Shown here in pieces: positions 5,176-10,694 of a DNA stretch of 10,694 nt. This DNA comes from Hyphococcus sp. Its GTDB lineage: Bacteria; Pseudomonadota; Alphaproteobacteria; Caulobacterales; Parvularculaceae. Location of the stretch: the NCBI GenBank assembly GCA_021604585.1, contig BQJG01000088.1, forward strand, positions 1-10,694. The letters are read 5' to 3'. A model generated the notes under the pieces. It did not search any database. It was not told the DNA's origin and was given only the letters and a program-made list of their open reading frames with translations. Position 1 is the first letter of the stretch. Each line of letters opens with the position of its first letter. The position numbers and the translations under genes are program-made.

Positions 5176-6728
5176 GCCCATATCAGCCTCGCAGGCTTTT
5201 GAGCGGGGCGCGCGCTTTGTCTCGCGCCTTCGGCGACTGCTAAGACGGAAGCGGATGCCGCATCGATGCGGCCAAGGCTTCGCGCCTTAGCAAGTTTCAT
5301 ATTGTTCGCCGGATCGCGAAGGCATACGGCGTCAGCCATCGCCGAGCGCATCAACAGGCTTTGTGACGCCTTCACCTTGCCGTCGAACACATGGCGGCGG
5401 AAACGCTCAATATCTTCGGAGCCGTCCTTGAATCCCATGCCACGCCAGATCACGGGCGCAGTGATTGCCGCGCGCTGGATGGCTTCGGAAAGTTCGGCTT
5501 GCTTGTAACGGTCGGCGACAATCGCGGCGACGCTCTCGCCTTCGATGCGCCGCCAGACTTCGCCCAGCCATGCCGCAACGGGAACGGTTTTCGCGCCCAG
5601 CGTTGTCAGCTCGCCGCGCTCGAACATCTGCAGATAACGCTCGCCCACGCCGTCGCTATGGCCGCGATCCAGCAATGAAGGATCGGATGGAAACGTCCCG
5701 TAAACTTCGAGCCGGTCGCTATCGGGCCAGTAAAGCGCCGCCGCCGACATAGACGCCGAACCGCCAAGATCGATGCCGACAATCACAGAGCCTTCGCGGG
5801 GCGGAAGCGCCTCGCATTCCGCAGCGAGCCATTGATCAAGCGTCAACAGAACGTCGCGGGTTTCGCCGCTGACTCTCTCGTTTCTATGATAGAGCCTGAA
5901 ATTCGCCAGCGCCGAACCGCCGCGCCGGATCGCTATTTCAGCTTGTTGCTGCAGCCATTCAATCGGAGCGCCGACGCCATGACGGGCGCCGGGGTTCGCC
6001 TGCAACAGGCTGGCGAGATCATCGGCGGGCAAGCCCGGTTCTGGCCTATGCTCTTGAACGTAGGTTCGCGGCGGCGGTTGATCGATCCACTGTGAGAACG
6101 GGTGCGAATCATCGGCGGCGGATGTCGAGATGATCAGCGCGCGACCTTGGCGTTTTCCTAAGCCGGTGAGAAGCGCAGCCTCTAGCGAGTCGCCTTTGTC
6201 GCGCGCCCAGTGTCCGCGCTCATCCATGATGACTAGAGTCGGGCCGGAGCCGAGCGCAGATTTCCCGTCCGCAGCGATGGCGCGCAAAATATGCGGGCCG
6301 TTATCGTCTTCAAATTCGATTTCAAGGCGTGGCGAGCGCCGGAATTTCAGCCGCGCTTGTATCTCATCAGGCAATGACCGCGACAGACCTTCCGCAAAAT
6401 TCCAAGCGACCTTGGCTTGATCGCGGGTTCTGGCGCAGATGATCACGTCCCGGCGCGGCTGTGAATCCCATATCCCGGTAAGCGCACCCAGCCCGACGCC
6501 AGCGGCAAGCGCCGACTTCGCGTTTCCCCGCCCGACAGACAGAACACCAATGTCAATTTGCGGCGCCAGCGCACCTTCAATGAATTGTTTTTGAAAGGGC
6601 GCGAGGCGCAGTTGCTCGCCAGCCTTCCGGCCCTCTGGAATGCGCAGGGTTTCCAAGAACCGCACCGCTTTCCCGGCGTCATCAAGCCCATGCAAGGCGC
6701 GCTTTGTCAGCTTCCGGGGCCTAGCCAT
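5172..6728 (-). CDS. terL: terminase large subunit (ATPase-nuclease packaging motor)
   Basis: TerL translocates DNA into the prohead and cuts concatemers. Counting from the ATG at 6728 (518 aa), the ATPase domain has Walker A SVGRGNAKS (64-72), Walker B LVIMDE (165-170) and a coupling motif IISTSAADD (199-207). The RNase H-like nuclease domain has acidic residues in VGIDLGGS (D320), IVADRYKQ (D406) and GRIDAAS (D489). All key residues are present, so the protein should be active. An in-frame GTG at 6758 with GAGGTGGGG upstream could extend it by ten residues (VFLSRCGVFL); the ATG with conserved-looking MARPRK is preferred, but both are possible. No small subunit gene is recognisable on either side, which is unusual because TerS normally precedes TerL. 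Upstream is the RepA-like gene, with a 93-bp gap. Confidence 0.95.
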   Translation of the reverse strand: MARPRKLTKRALHGLDDAGKAVRFLETLRIPEGRKAGEQLRLAPFQKQFIEGALAPQIDIGVLSVGRGNAKSALAAGVGLGALTGIWDSQPRRDVIICARTRDQAKVAWNFAEGLSRSLPDEIQARLKFRRSPRLEIEFEDDNGPHILRAIAADGKSALGSGPTLVIMDERGHWARDKGDSLEAALLTGLGKRQGRALIISTSAADDSHPFSQWIDQPPPRTYVQEHRPEPGLPADDLASLLQANPGARHGVGAPIEWLQQQAEIAIRRGGSALANFRLYHRNERVSGETRDVLLTLDQWLAAECEALPPREGSVIVGIDLGGSASMSAAALYWPDSDRLEVYGTFPSDPSLLDRGHSDGVGERYLQMFERGELTTLGAKTVPVAAWLGEVWRRIEGESVAAIVADRYKQAELSEAIQRAAITAPVIWRGMGFKDGSEDIERFRRHVFDGKVKASQSLLMRSAMADAVCLRDPANNMKLAKARSLGRIDAASASVLAVAEGARQSARPAQKPARLIWA

Positions 6729-6821
6729 GAGGAACACCCCACAGCGCGAAAGAAACACCCCCCACCTCGAACCCTCCCCTCAACAGACTTTTGGGCATTG
6801 GGACCATGTGCAAGCGACTGA

Positions 6822-7823
6822 TCACGCCAAGCCTCCCGCGTGATAGCCGTTCACATTGTTCACATCATTCACAACGGGTTTAGACTTGTGAACGCTGTGA
6901 ACGTTGTGAATGGGTGCATATGTACCCCGTCCGTCTTTCCTGATCAGACCATCGCGAACCATTTTCGGGAGAAGCTGGCGCACCACATCGTAAGCGACGC
7001 TGATATGATCGGCGATTTCCTTGGGTCCGGCTTCACCTGATTGCTCAAGATGGTGGAGGATAGCCTTGCGCTCATCACTGACGCGCGCGACGGCGGGATC
7101 GCCTTCTACAGTCCAGCGCGCATTGTCCAGATCAAAATCAAGCGCGATCTCGACAGGCAACACGTCCCGCCCTCGCCCTTCCAGCTTGAAATTGCCTTCC
7201 GCTGACCGCGACATCGCCAGCACGGTATCAAACCCCGCCGCGATGCCCGTTGAGCCGCTGATAGAGTCGAGCGGGTCTTCGGCGTCCATCTTGCGGGCGT
7301 GATGAATGACCAGAATGGCGATACCCAGTTCGGTCGCGAGCGCCATGATGGCGGCGCCGTCCGCATAATCCAACTGATAGGAAACGCGGTCGCTCTGACG
7401 GTTGGGGCGGATGAAGTTAAATGTATCCACAACGACCAGCCGGGGTTGATCGCTACCCTTCGCCCATGACCGGACAACATCTTCAAAGCCGGAGTAAAGG
7501 CGGGGCGCTTCCGTCATGAATGTGAGACAGTTAGGCCATGCGCCATTGGGGCGCAGCATTTCAAGCCGCCGTTGCAAGCGCCGCTTATTGTCCTCAAGCG
7601 CAAAGAACAGCACGTCGCCCTGTGTGGTTTCCCATTCACCGCAAGCGACGCCGCCGCTGGCGACGGACAACGCAACTTCTTGAGCGAGCCAAGTCTTGTT
7701 CGTCTTAGGCTTGCCCGCCAGCATCGTTGCACCGATGGCTAAGATGGGCTTGCAGGCAAACTGCAGCGGGTCGAAATACATCTCACCGAGTTCGGCGGCG
7801 GTGAACGGGGCGCACTTAATCAT
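6822..7823 (-). CDS. RepA-like AAA ATPase with C-terminal winged helix
   Basis: This is a 333-aa P-loop ATPase of the RepA/AAA_25 type, probably the element's replication initiator or helicase. Walker A is AGKPKTNKTWLA (36-47), Walker B LVVVDTF (129-135), and an IHHARK motif follows at 173-178, as in hexameric RecA-fold helicases such as plasmid RSF1010 RepA. Residues about 250-305 (ERKAILHHLE ... GRGTYAPI) form a winged-helix DNA-binding domain. The start at 7823 is set by GGAGG six bases upstream; the 65-residue in-frame extension overlaps the preceding gene and is rejected. The C-terminal tail (about 306-327) consists of VH/VN-rich tripeptides encoded by the 9-bp repeat array at 6850-6910, so the gene may contain its own binding sites. 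The start overlaps the stop of the 100-aa gene by 8 bp. No primase domain is seen, so priming would come from the host. Confidence 0.85.
   Translation of the reverse strand: MIKCAPFTAAELGEMYFDPLQFACKPILAIGATMLAGKPKTNKTWLAQEVALSVASGGVACGEWETTQGDVLFFALEDNKRRLQRRLEMLRPNGAWPNCLTFMTEAPRLYSGFEDVVRSWAKGSDQPRLVVVDTFNFIRPNRQSDRVSYQLDYADGAAIMALATELGIAILVIHHARKMDAEDPLDSISGSTGIAAGFDTVLAMSRSAEGNFKLEGRGRDVLPVEIALDFDLDNARWTVEGDPAVARVSDERKAILHHLEQSGEAGPKEIADHISVAYDVVRQLLPKMVRDGLIRKDGRGTYAPIHNVHSVHKSKPVVNDVNNVNGYHAGGLA
6850..6910. repeat. inverted iteron-like array, 9-bp period (candidate origin)
   Basis: TTCACA occurs at 6850, 6859 and 6868, and its complement TGTGAA at 6887, 6896 and 6905, all in exact 9-bp steps around a 13-bp centre. 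The outer context also pairs: CATTCACAACG (6866-6876) is the exact reverse complement of 6902-6912. The array lies in the last 25 or so codons of the RepA-like gene. Iterons next to or inside initiator genes are a known origin design; assigning this array as the origin is inference. Confidence 0.7.
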
Positions 7824-8118
7824 TGCGCGCCTCCATGATTGCAACAAAACTTTCCTCCGGCAGAACGACGATCTTGCGCTTAAAGCTTTGGACGACGACA
7901 ACGTCGGCGCCGAGCAAAAGCCTTTCCAAAAAAAACAGACACCCGGCGGTGATCGGCGAACCGTAGATCGCGCGGCTTGTAAATGTCGGCGCGAAAATTG
8001 CGCGCGCGAAGTCGCCAATCTCTGAAAAGAATGCCCAATCGGTCAGCACCCTATCAGCAAGGCGCTTGCGTTCCGGCTCGATTTTGCTTATGTATGACAC
8101 GTTCCTAGATTTCTCCAT
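7816..8118 (-). CDS. hypothetical protein, 100 aa, upstream of RepA-like gene
   Basis: I do not recognise this family. The N-terminal 35 residues are charged (RNVSYISKIEPERKRLADRV). The middle has a hydrophobic run (SPITAGCLFFLERLLLGADVVVV), possibly a buried helix-strand pair rather than a membrane span, and the C-terminus is FVAIMEARND. The ATG at 8118 lacks a clear Shine-Dalgarno sequence. Its stop overlaps the RepA-like start by 8 bp with GGAGG inside the coding end, so the two are translationally linked. Its position after alpA and directly before the replication gene suggests a replication accessory or regulatory protein, but nothing in the sequence names a function. The frame is supported by its tight fit between alpA and the ATPase gene. 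Confidence 0.7.
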   Translation of the reverse strand: MEKSRNVSYISKIEPERKRLADRVLTDWAFFSEIGDFARAIFAPTFTSRAIYGSPITAGCLFFLERLLLGADVVVVQSFKRKIVVLPEESFVAIMEARND

Positions 8119-8128
8119 GTAGTTGAAG

Positions 8129-8152
8129 CGCCCGGCGGCAACCGGGCGTTTT
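8129..8152 (+). terminator. plus-oriented hairpin with T tail just downstream of alpA
   Basis: The arms CGCCCGG (8129-8135) and CCGGGCG (8142-8148) flank the loop CGGCAA and are followed by TTTT (8149-8152). The shape is an intrinsic terminator for plus-strand transcription, yet no plus-strand gene precedes it. On the minus strand it is a hairpin with no U tract, immediately after the alpA stop, and may instead act as an mRNA stabiliser, an attenuator, or a block to antisense transcription. Confidence 0.55.
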
Positions 8153-8417
8153 AATATGCTTGCACCGTCACCAAACCGACGTGGCGATGACGACGTTGGC
8201 GCGGTTCAATTTTCAGGGGAGCATCAGCGCATTGGCGGACGAATTCGTTACAGTCATCGACGAAATACACCCACTTTCCGCCAAGCTTGAATCGCTTGGG
8301 GAAGCGCGGATCATTTGCCATCATTTCATAAAATTTGGTGCGGCCAGTATCTAGCTGCTTGATAAAGCGCGGCTGACTCTGAACAGCGCGCGGCTTTAAC
8401 TGATCGGCGTTTGACAT
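8151..8417 (-). CDS. alpA: AlpA-family excisionase/transcriptional regulator
   Basis: This is an 88-aa MerR-like winged helix-turn-helix protein of the AlpA type. The core RFIKQLDTGRTKFYEMMAND (18-37) holds the helix-turn-helix. The wing FPKRFKLGGKWVYFVDDCNEFVRQ follows, with the usual GGKWVYF and a closing helix, and the tail is basic (RQRRHRH). AlpA proteins act as excisionases and activators of the satellite operon in P4- and PICI-like elements. The start at 8417 is preferred because GGAG lies about nine bases upstream; an in-frame GTG at 8450 inside a palindrome would add eleven residues. A palindrome at 8436-8451 sits just ahead of the gene and may be its operator. It lies between the 205-aa gene and the replication genes, as expected for an early switch. 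Confidence 0.88.
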   Translation of the reverse strand: MSNADQLKPRAVQSQPRFIKQLDTGRTKFYEMMANDPRFPKRFKLGGKWVYFVDDCNEFVRQCADAPLKIEPRQRRHRHVGLVTVQAY

Positions 8418-8435
8418 TGCAAGGCTCCGTTCACT

Positions 8436-8451
8436 GGTGTCCGTTGACACC
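8436..8451. promoter_or_regulatory. palindromic operator candidate upstream of alpA
   Basis: GGTGTC (8436-8441) and GACACC (8446-8451) form a perfect inverted repeat with a 4-bp spacer, 18 bp ahead of the alpA ATG. The position and symmetry suit a dimeric repressor (helper- or element-encoded) or AlpA autoregulation. No convincing -35/-10 pair could be fixed by eye nearby. Confidence 0.45.
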
Positions 8452-8492
8452 GGCGAACATCACCTCAATTGCCTTCGCTGTATCGCTGTTTT

Positions 8493-8513
8493 AGGGGGCT
8501 ATTTTCACCCCCT
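8493..8513. repeat. G-rich hairpin over the stop of the 205-aa gene
   Basis: AGGGGG (8493-8498) pairs with CCCCCT (8508-8513) across a 9-base loop that contains the stop codon of the 8505-9122 gene. There is no U tract on either strand, so it is not a classic terminator. It may limit readthrough into alpA. Confidence 0.4.
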
Positions 8514-9122
8514 CAAAAAATCAAACCTATGCTCAACCGAATAGATCGCTTTTGGCAGTAGCCGTTTATATGCACCGCGTAGCCCCCCTCGGCCATAATC
8601 CCTTGGGTGTTCACCCATAATGGTTTTCATGCACTCATACAAAAAATTATAGCATTTTCCGTCCGGCATAGATTCCGGCTTGGATTGAGACCAATCGATA
8701 TAAAATACTAGGAGCGCCAAGATTTGAGTGTCCGCCCAAGGCTGCGTGTTTAATCGACTTCCTGTTTTCAGTTCCTCAAAAGAGTCTAATGCAAGCTTAT
8801 CGAGACGCAGCGTCATCTCAATTGTTTCAGACGTTCTGTATGGGGGCGCTAAACTATTGAGTGCTGACCGCAAGGCGCGGCTGTGCGCTTCAACTTTTTC
8901 TAAAGCGGTCTCTTGATCATCTTTCCAGCGAGCCTTTCGATGCCCAATATCCGCAAATCCCCGAAATATCATCTTGAGATAATGTTCAGGCTTTCCCGGC
9001 TTGTCCGTTTTCGGATCGAGAAGGTCGATAAGCTCATTCATTCGACGGTCTGTTAAACGTCCTAATAGCGCCGCCATTATTGCTCTCTGTTCGTTATCGT
9101 TGGCACGATTGGCGTCAACCAT
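8505..9122 (-). CDS. hypothetical protein, 205 aa, between int and alpA
   Basis: I do not recognise this family. The protein is soluble and mostly helical, with charged segments such as LLGRLTDRRMNELIDLLD (about 20-37) and KARWKDDQETALEKVEAHSR (about 63-82), and an aromatic stretch LALLVFYIDWSQSK near residue 140. No catalytic motif stands out. The start at 9122 has GGGGCAGG just upstream and overlaps the integrase stop by 8 bp, so it is coupled to int; an upstream in-frame extension to 9209 inside int is rejected. Base composition is visibly more AT-rich than in int and terL, suggesting a separate origin. Its place directly after int in the early operon suggests a role in regulation or interaction with the helper phage, but this is inference. 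Confidence 0.78.
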   Translation of the reverse strand: MVDANRANDNEQRAIMAALLGRLTDRRMNELIDLLDPKTDKPGKPEHYLKMIFRGFADIGHRKARWKDDQETALEKVEAHSRALRSALNSLAPPYRTSETIEMTLRLDKLALDSFEELKTGSRLNTQPWADTQILALLVFYIDWSQSKPESMPDGKCYNFLYECMKTIMGEHPRDYGRGGLRGAYKRLLPKAIYSVEHRFDFLRG

Positions 9123-10365
9123 TCGCCTGCCCCGCAACAAGTTCACGAACGCGACTCGACCACGCCTCCAACGCCTCGCGCTTTTCGTCAACGTAATCCC
9201 ACTGGTCATATGTCTGATCGAGCGCAGTCTTAGCGTGACAGAGAACGCGGTCGCGAATGTGAGGCTTCACACGCAAGCGGGCTAATCCTGTTGACGTGGT
9301 GCGCCGGAAGTCATGGGGGCTAATCCAAGAGCCGGGCGCGTTTTCATCTTCCATGCGCTCAAAACCGCAAGCCTCATTAAGCGCCGTTGTCGCTGCGCTC
9401 CATGCGTTGACCGCGCCGCCGTCCGCTCTGGCGAATACATACGGCGATTTTTCAACAATCGGCTGTGCCTCAATTATTTCCCATGCTGACGATGAAAGCG
9501 GGATCACATGCGCTGAATTATTCTTGGCCTTCCGCGCCGGGAGCATCCACACTTTTTCCTCTTTGTCGAGTTCTGACCATTCAAGCGAGGCACATTCTTG
9601 ACGGCGCGCGCCGGTTAGCAGCGCGAACCGAAACAGCACGCCATAAGGGCTTGGAACATCGTCACAGGCTTTCCAGAATACGGGGATTTCCTTTTGTGAC
9701 AGATACCGCTCGCGCTTGTTCTCTTTGCCTAACGGCTTTTCGATGCCGAGCGTCGGGTCGGTTTTGAGAAACTTGGATTTAACAAGCCACCGGAAAAAGG
9801 TCCGGCTATGCGATAAGAGGCGATTGCCCGCAACCGTTGCGCCCTTTTCAGCAATCGCGCGTTCAATATCGGCGCCGGTGATGTCGGTGATCTTTTGATC
9901 GCCGAGAACGCCTAGCAGGTCTTTTTCCAGAATGCGGCGTTTTTCCTTCGCCGACTTCTTTTTCGCGACTTCCGGTTCTGTCAGATACCGCTCTATGAAG
10001 GCTGCGAGGCTTTGCCCCTTGGGAACGCCGCGACGGCGAAGCGCTTTGCGCTCGCGCTCGCGTTCCTTCCCTTCCTGTTTCTCGCCCTGCGGATCGGCGC
10101 CCTGCGCCACCTGCCCCAATAAACGGCGCGCTTCCGTCTTCACGTCCGAAAGTTTCCAATCGCTTGCGATCCCGCCGAATGTATATCGCCGGAAGCGCCC
10201 TTCCCGCGTTCGGTAAAAAAGCGTGTAGACTTTGCGGCCTTCCGGATAGCGATTTGAGCGCGGCGTCACGCGAACGCCCAGCCCTACCGGGTCTTTGAAA
10301 TAGACTTCATAGCGCTCGGATTGCGGCGCCAGCCGGTCAACGTCTCGCTGAAATTCAAGCTTCAT
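9115..10365 (-). CDS. int: tyrosine recombinase integrase (P4-like)
   Basis: It catalyses site-specific integration into, and excision from, the tRNA-Asn gene. Counting from the ATG at 10365 (416 aa), residues 1 to about 90 form the arm-type DNA-binding domain common in P4-like integrases (GLGVRVTPRSN, KVYTLFYRTREGRFRRYTFG). Residues about 120-205 are the core-binding SAM-like domain, and about 220-400 the catalytic domain. Catalytic residues visible are R254 in TGARRQE, a Lys in RKAKNNS (279 or 281), H351 and R354 in SPHDFRRTT, H377 in LCHAKT and the probable nucleophile Y386 in LDQTYDQWDY. A TTG at 10374 would add three residues. No strong ribosome site is seen. The gene starts 150 bp from the right attachment repeat and reads inward, heading the leftward gene block. 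It is at the end opposite the intact tRNA. Confidence 0.97.
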   Translation of the reverse strand: MKLEFQRDVDRLAPQSERYEVYFKDPVGLGVRVTPRSNRYPEGRKVYTLFYRTREGRFRRYTFGGIASDWKLSDVKTEARRLLGQVAQGADPQGEKQEGKERERERKALRRRGVPKGQSLAAFIERYLTEPEVAKKKSAKEKRRILEKDLLGVLGDQKITDITGADIERAIAEKGATVAGNRLLSHSRTFFRWLVKSKFLKTDPTLGIEKPLGKENKRERYLSQKEIPVFWKACDDVPSPYGVLFRFALLTGARRQECASLEWSELDKEEKVWMLPARKAKNNSAHVIPLSSSAWEIIEAQPIVEKSPYVFARADGGAVNAWSAATTALNEACGFERMEDENAPGSWISPHDFRRTTSTGLARLRVKPHIRDRVLCHAKTALDQTYDQWDYVDEKREALEAWSSRVRELVAGQANG

Positions 10366-10515
10366 GGGTAGCAAATGTTAATCAAATGGGAAGCAGTATT
10401 TACAAATCACTCGCGAACGCTTATGAACAAATTCGGAGAGAAAGACAAGGTATTTCAAGGATTTTTGGAAAAGGCGGCGAACAATCCCGAACGCGCGAGA
10501 ACATTACAGCACCTA
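10366..10515. other. spacer between int start and right attachment repeat
   Basis: This AT-richer 150 bp should contain the integrase promoter and arm-type binding sites. The motif CGAACGC occurs twice (about 10414 and 10489), and ATTTGTAAATA and TTGATTAACA lie upstream of int on the minus strand, but no promoter can be fixed with confidence. A plus-strand frame here runs into the tRNA-derived repeat and is considered non-coding. Confidence 0.4.
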
Positions 10516-10563
10516 ACTGTTAATCAGCGGGTCACTGGTTCGAGTCCAGTTCAGGGAGCCATT
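10516..10563 (+). repeat. right attachment-site repeat (tRNA-Asn 3' copy)
   Basis: This is a 48-bp exact copy of 96-143: anticodon loop, variable region, T-arm, acceptor 3' strand, CCA and TT. It has no 5' tRNA half in front (upstream bases are unrelated), so it is a remnant and not a functional tRNA. It marks the right boundary of the element. Confidence 0.95.
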
Positions 10564-10694
10564 AATTTTTCGCAACATAATCAATGAACTAACGCGCGAA
10601 AATCACGACCCCCATTCTTACTTTCGAACTTGCAAGATGAACGCAAAGTCTCTGGGGACGTAACTCCGCTCAACGTCCGCTCGGACGGTACGTC
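10564..10694. other. host flank downstream of the element
   Basis: These 131 bases would follow the tRNA-Asn gene directly in an uninfected chromosome. No gene, terminator or repeat can be supported; the stretch is too short to identify the neighbourhood. Confidence 0.4.

Larger units (their letters stand above)
96..10563. mobile_element. complete capsid-forming phage satellite-like element, integrated in tRNA-Asn
   Basis: The element is bounded by a 48-bp perfect direct repeat derived from the tRNA-Asn gene and has a unit length of 10,420 bp. It carries an integrase, an AlpA regulator, a RepA-like ATPase, TerL, HNH, HK97 capsid, prohead protease, connector and portal genes, plus five genes of unknown function. 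No tail, tape-measure, lysin, holin or small-terminase gene is recognisable. Satellites of the cf-PICI type are known to combine int, alpA, a replication gene and a head/packaging module while depending on a helper phage for tails and lysis. Size, content and tRNA integration all fit. Alternatives are a defective prophage that lost its tail genes, but the compact overlapping genes, intact motifs and intact attachment repeats argue for a functional unit. Mobility is inferred, not shown. Confidence 0.85.

Noticed and set aside
4906..5181. Minus-strand frame opposite the 82-aa gene (91 aa)
   Set aside because: The product is rich in cysteines and implausible; the plus-strand frame has a GGAG site and a better amino-acid pattern. 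It was considered as a missing TerS and dropped.
1003..6728. Gene transfer agent cluster
   Set aside because: Gene transfer agents of Alphaproteobacteria carry tail genes and lack integrase, attachment repeats, AlpA and replication genes. This element has the opposite profile.
6850..6910. CRISPR array
   Set aside because: The units are 6-bp motifs with 3-bp gaps in inverted orientation, with no spacers of CRISPR size and no cas genes.
7824..8018. N-terminal extension of the RepA-like protein to 8018
   Set aside because: It overlaps the 100-aa gene and is Arg/Ser-rich; GGAGG precedes the ATG at 7823.
10375..10587. Plus-strand reading frame at the right end (70 aa)
   Set aside because: Its C-terminal part is the tRNA-derived repeat and the start lacks a ribosome site. 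A short peptide from 10423 is conceivable but cannot be supported.

Overview
The window holds one complete integrated mobile element of about 10.4 kb, with short host flanks on both sides. An intact tRNA-Asn gene lies at 66-141. A 48-bp perfect copy of its 3' part, from the anticodon loop to just past the CCA, recurs at 10516-10563. These two copies are the attachment-site repeats, and everything between them is the insert. The fairly GC-rich sequence and the general look of the proteins suggest an Alphaproteobacterium. This is inferred from composition only, since no host protein gene is visible.

Layout. Left end, plus strand: two small, translationally coupled genes of unknown function (245-801), then a palindrome and an intrinsic terminator. 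All remaining genes but one lie on the minus strand and read from right to left. They are a tyrosine integrase beside the right attachment repeat (9115-10365), an unknown 205-aa protein (8505-9122), an AlpA-type excisionase/regulator (8151-8417), an unknown 100-aa protein (7816-8118), a RepA-like AAA ATPase with a C-terminal winged helix (6822-7823), and the terminase large subunit (5172-6728). They continue with an HNH endonuclease (4589-4912), an HK97-type major capsid protein (3316-4596), a prohead protease (2684-3316), a head-tail connector-like protein (2070-2684) and a portal protein (1003-2070). One small plus-strand gene (4927-5175) sits between terminase and HNH.

Interpretation. The element encodes integration and excision, regulation, replication, and a minimal head and packaging set. 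It encodes no recognisable tail, baseplate, lysis or small-terminase gene. This is the profile of a capsid-forming phage satellite (cf-PICI-like): it would build and fill its own small capsids but borrow tails and lysis from a helper phage. A 10.4-kb genome is far below that of an autonomous tailed phage with an HK97-type head.

Notable DNA structure includes six TTCACA/TGTGAA motifs in two inverted arrays of 9-bp period at the 3' end of the RepA-like gene (a candidate replication origin). Two separated palindromes share the core TGCAAATTTGCA. A palindromic operator candidate lies ahead of alpA. The capsid, protease, connector and portal genes are joined by three identical TAATG stop/start overlaps.
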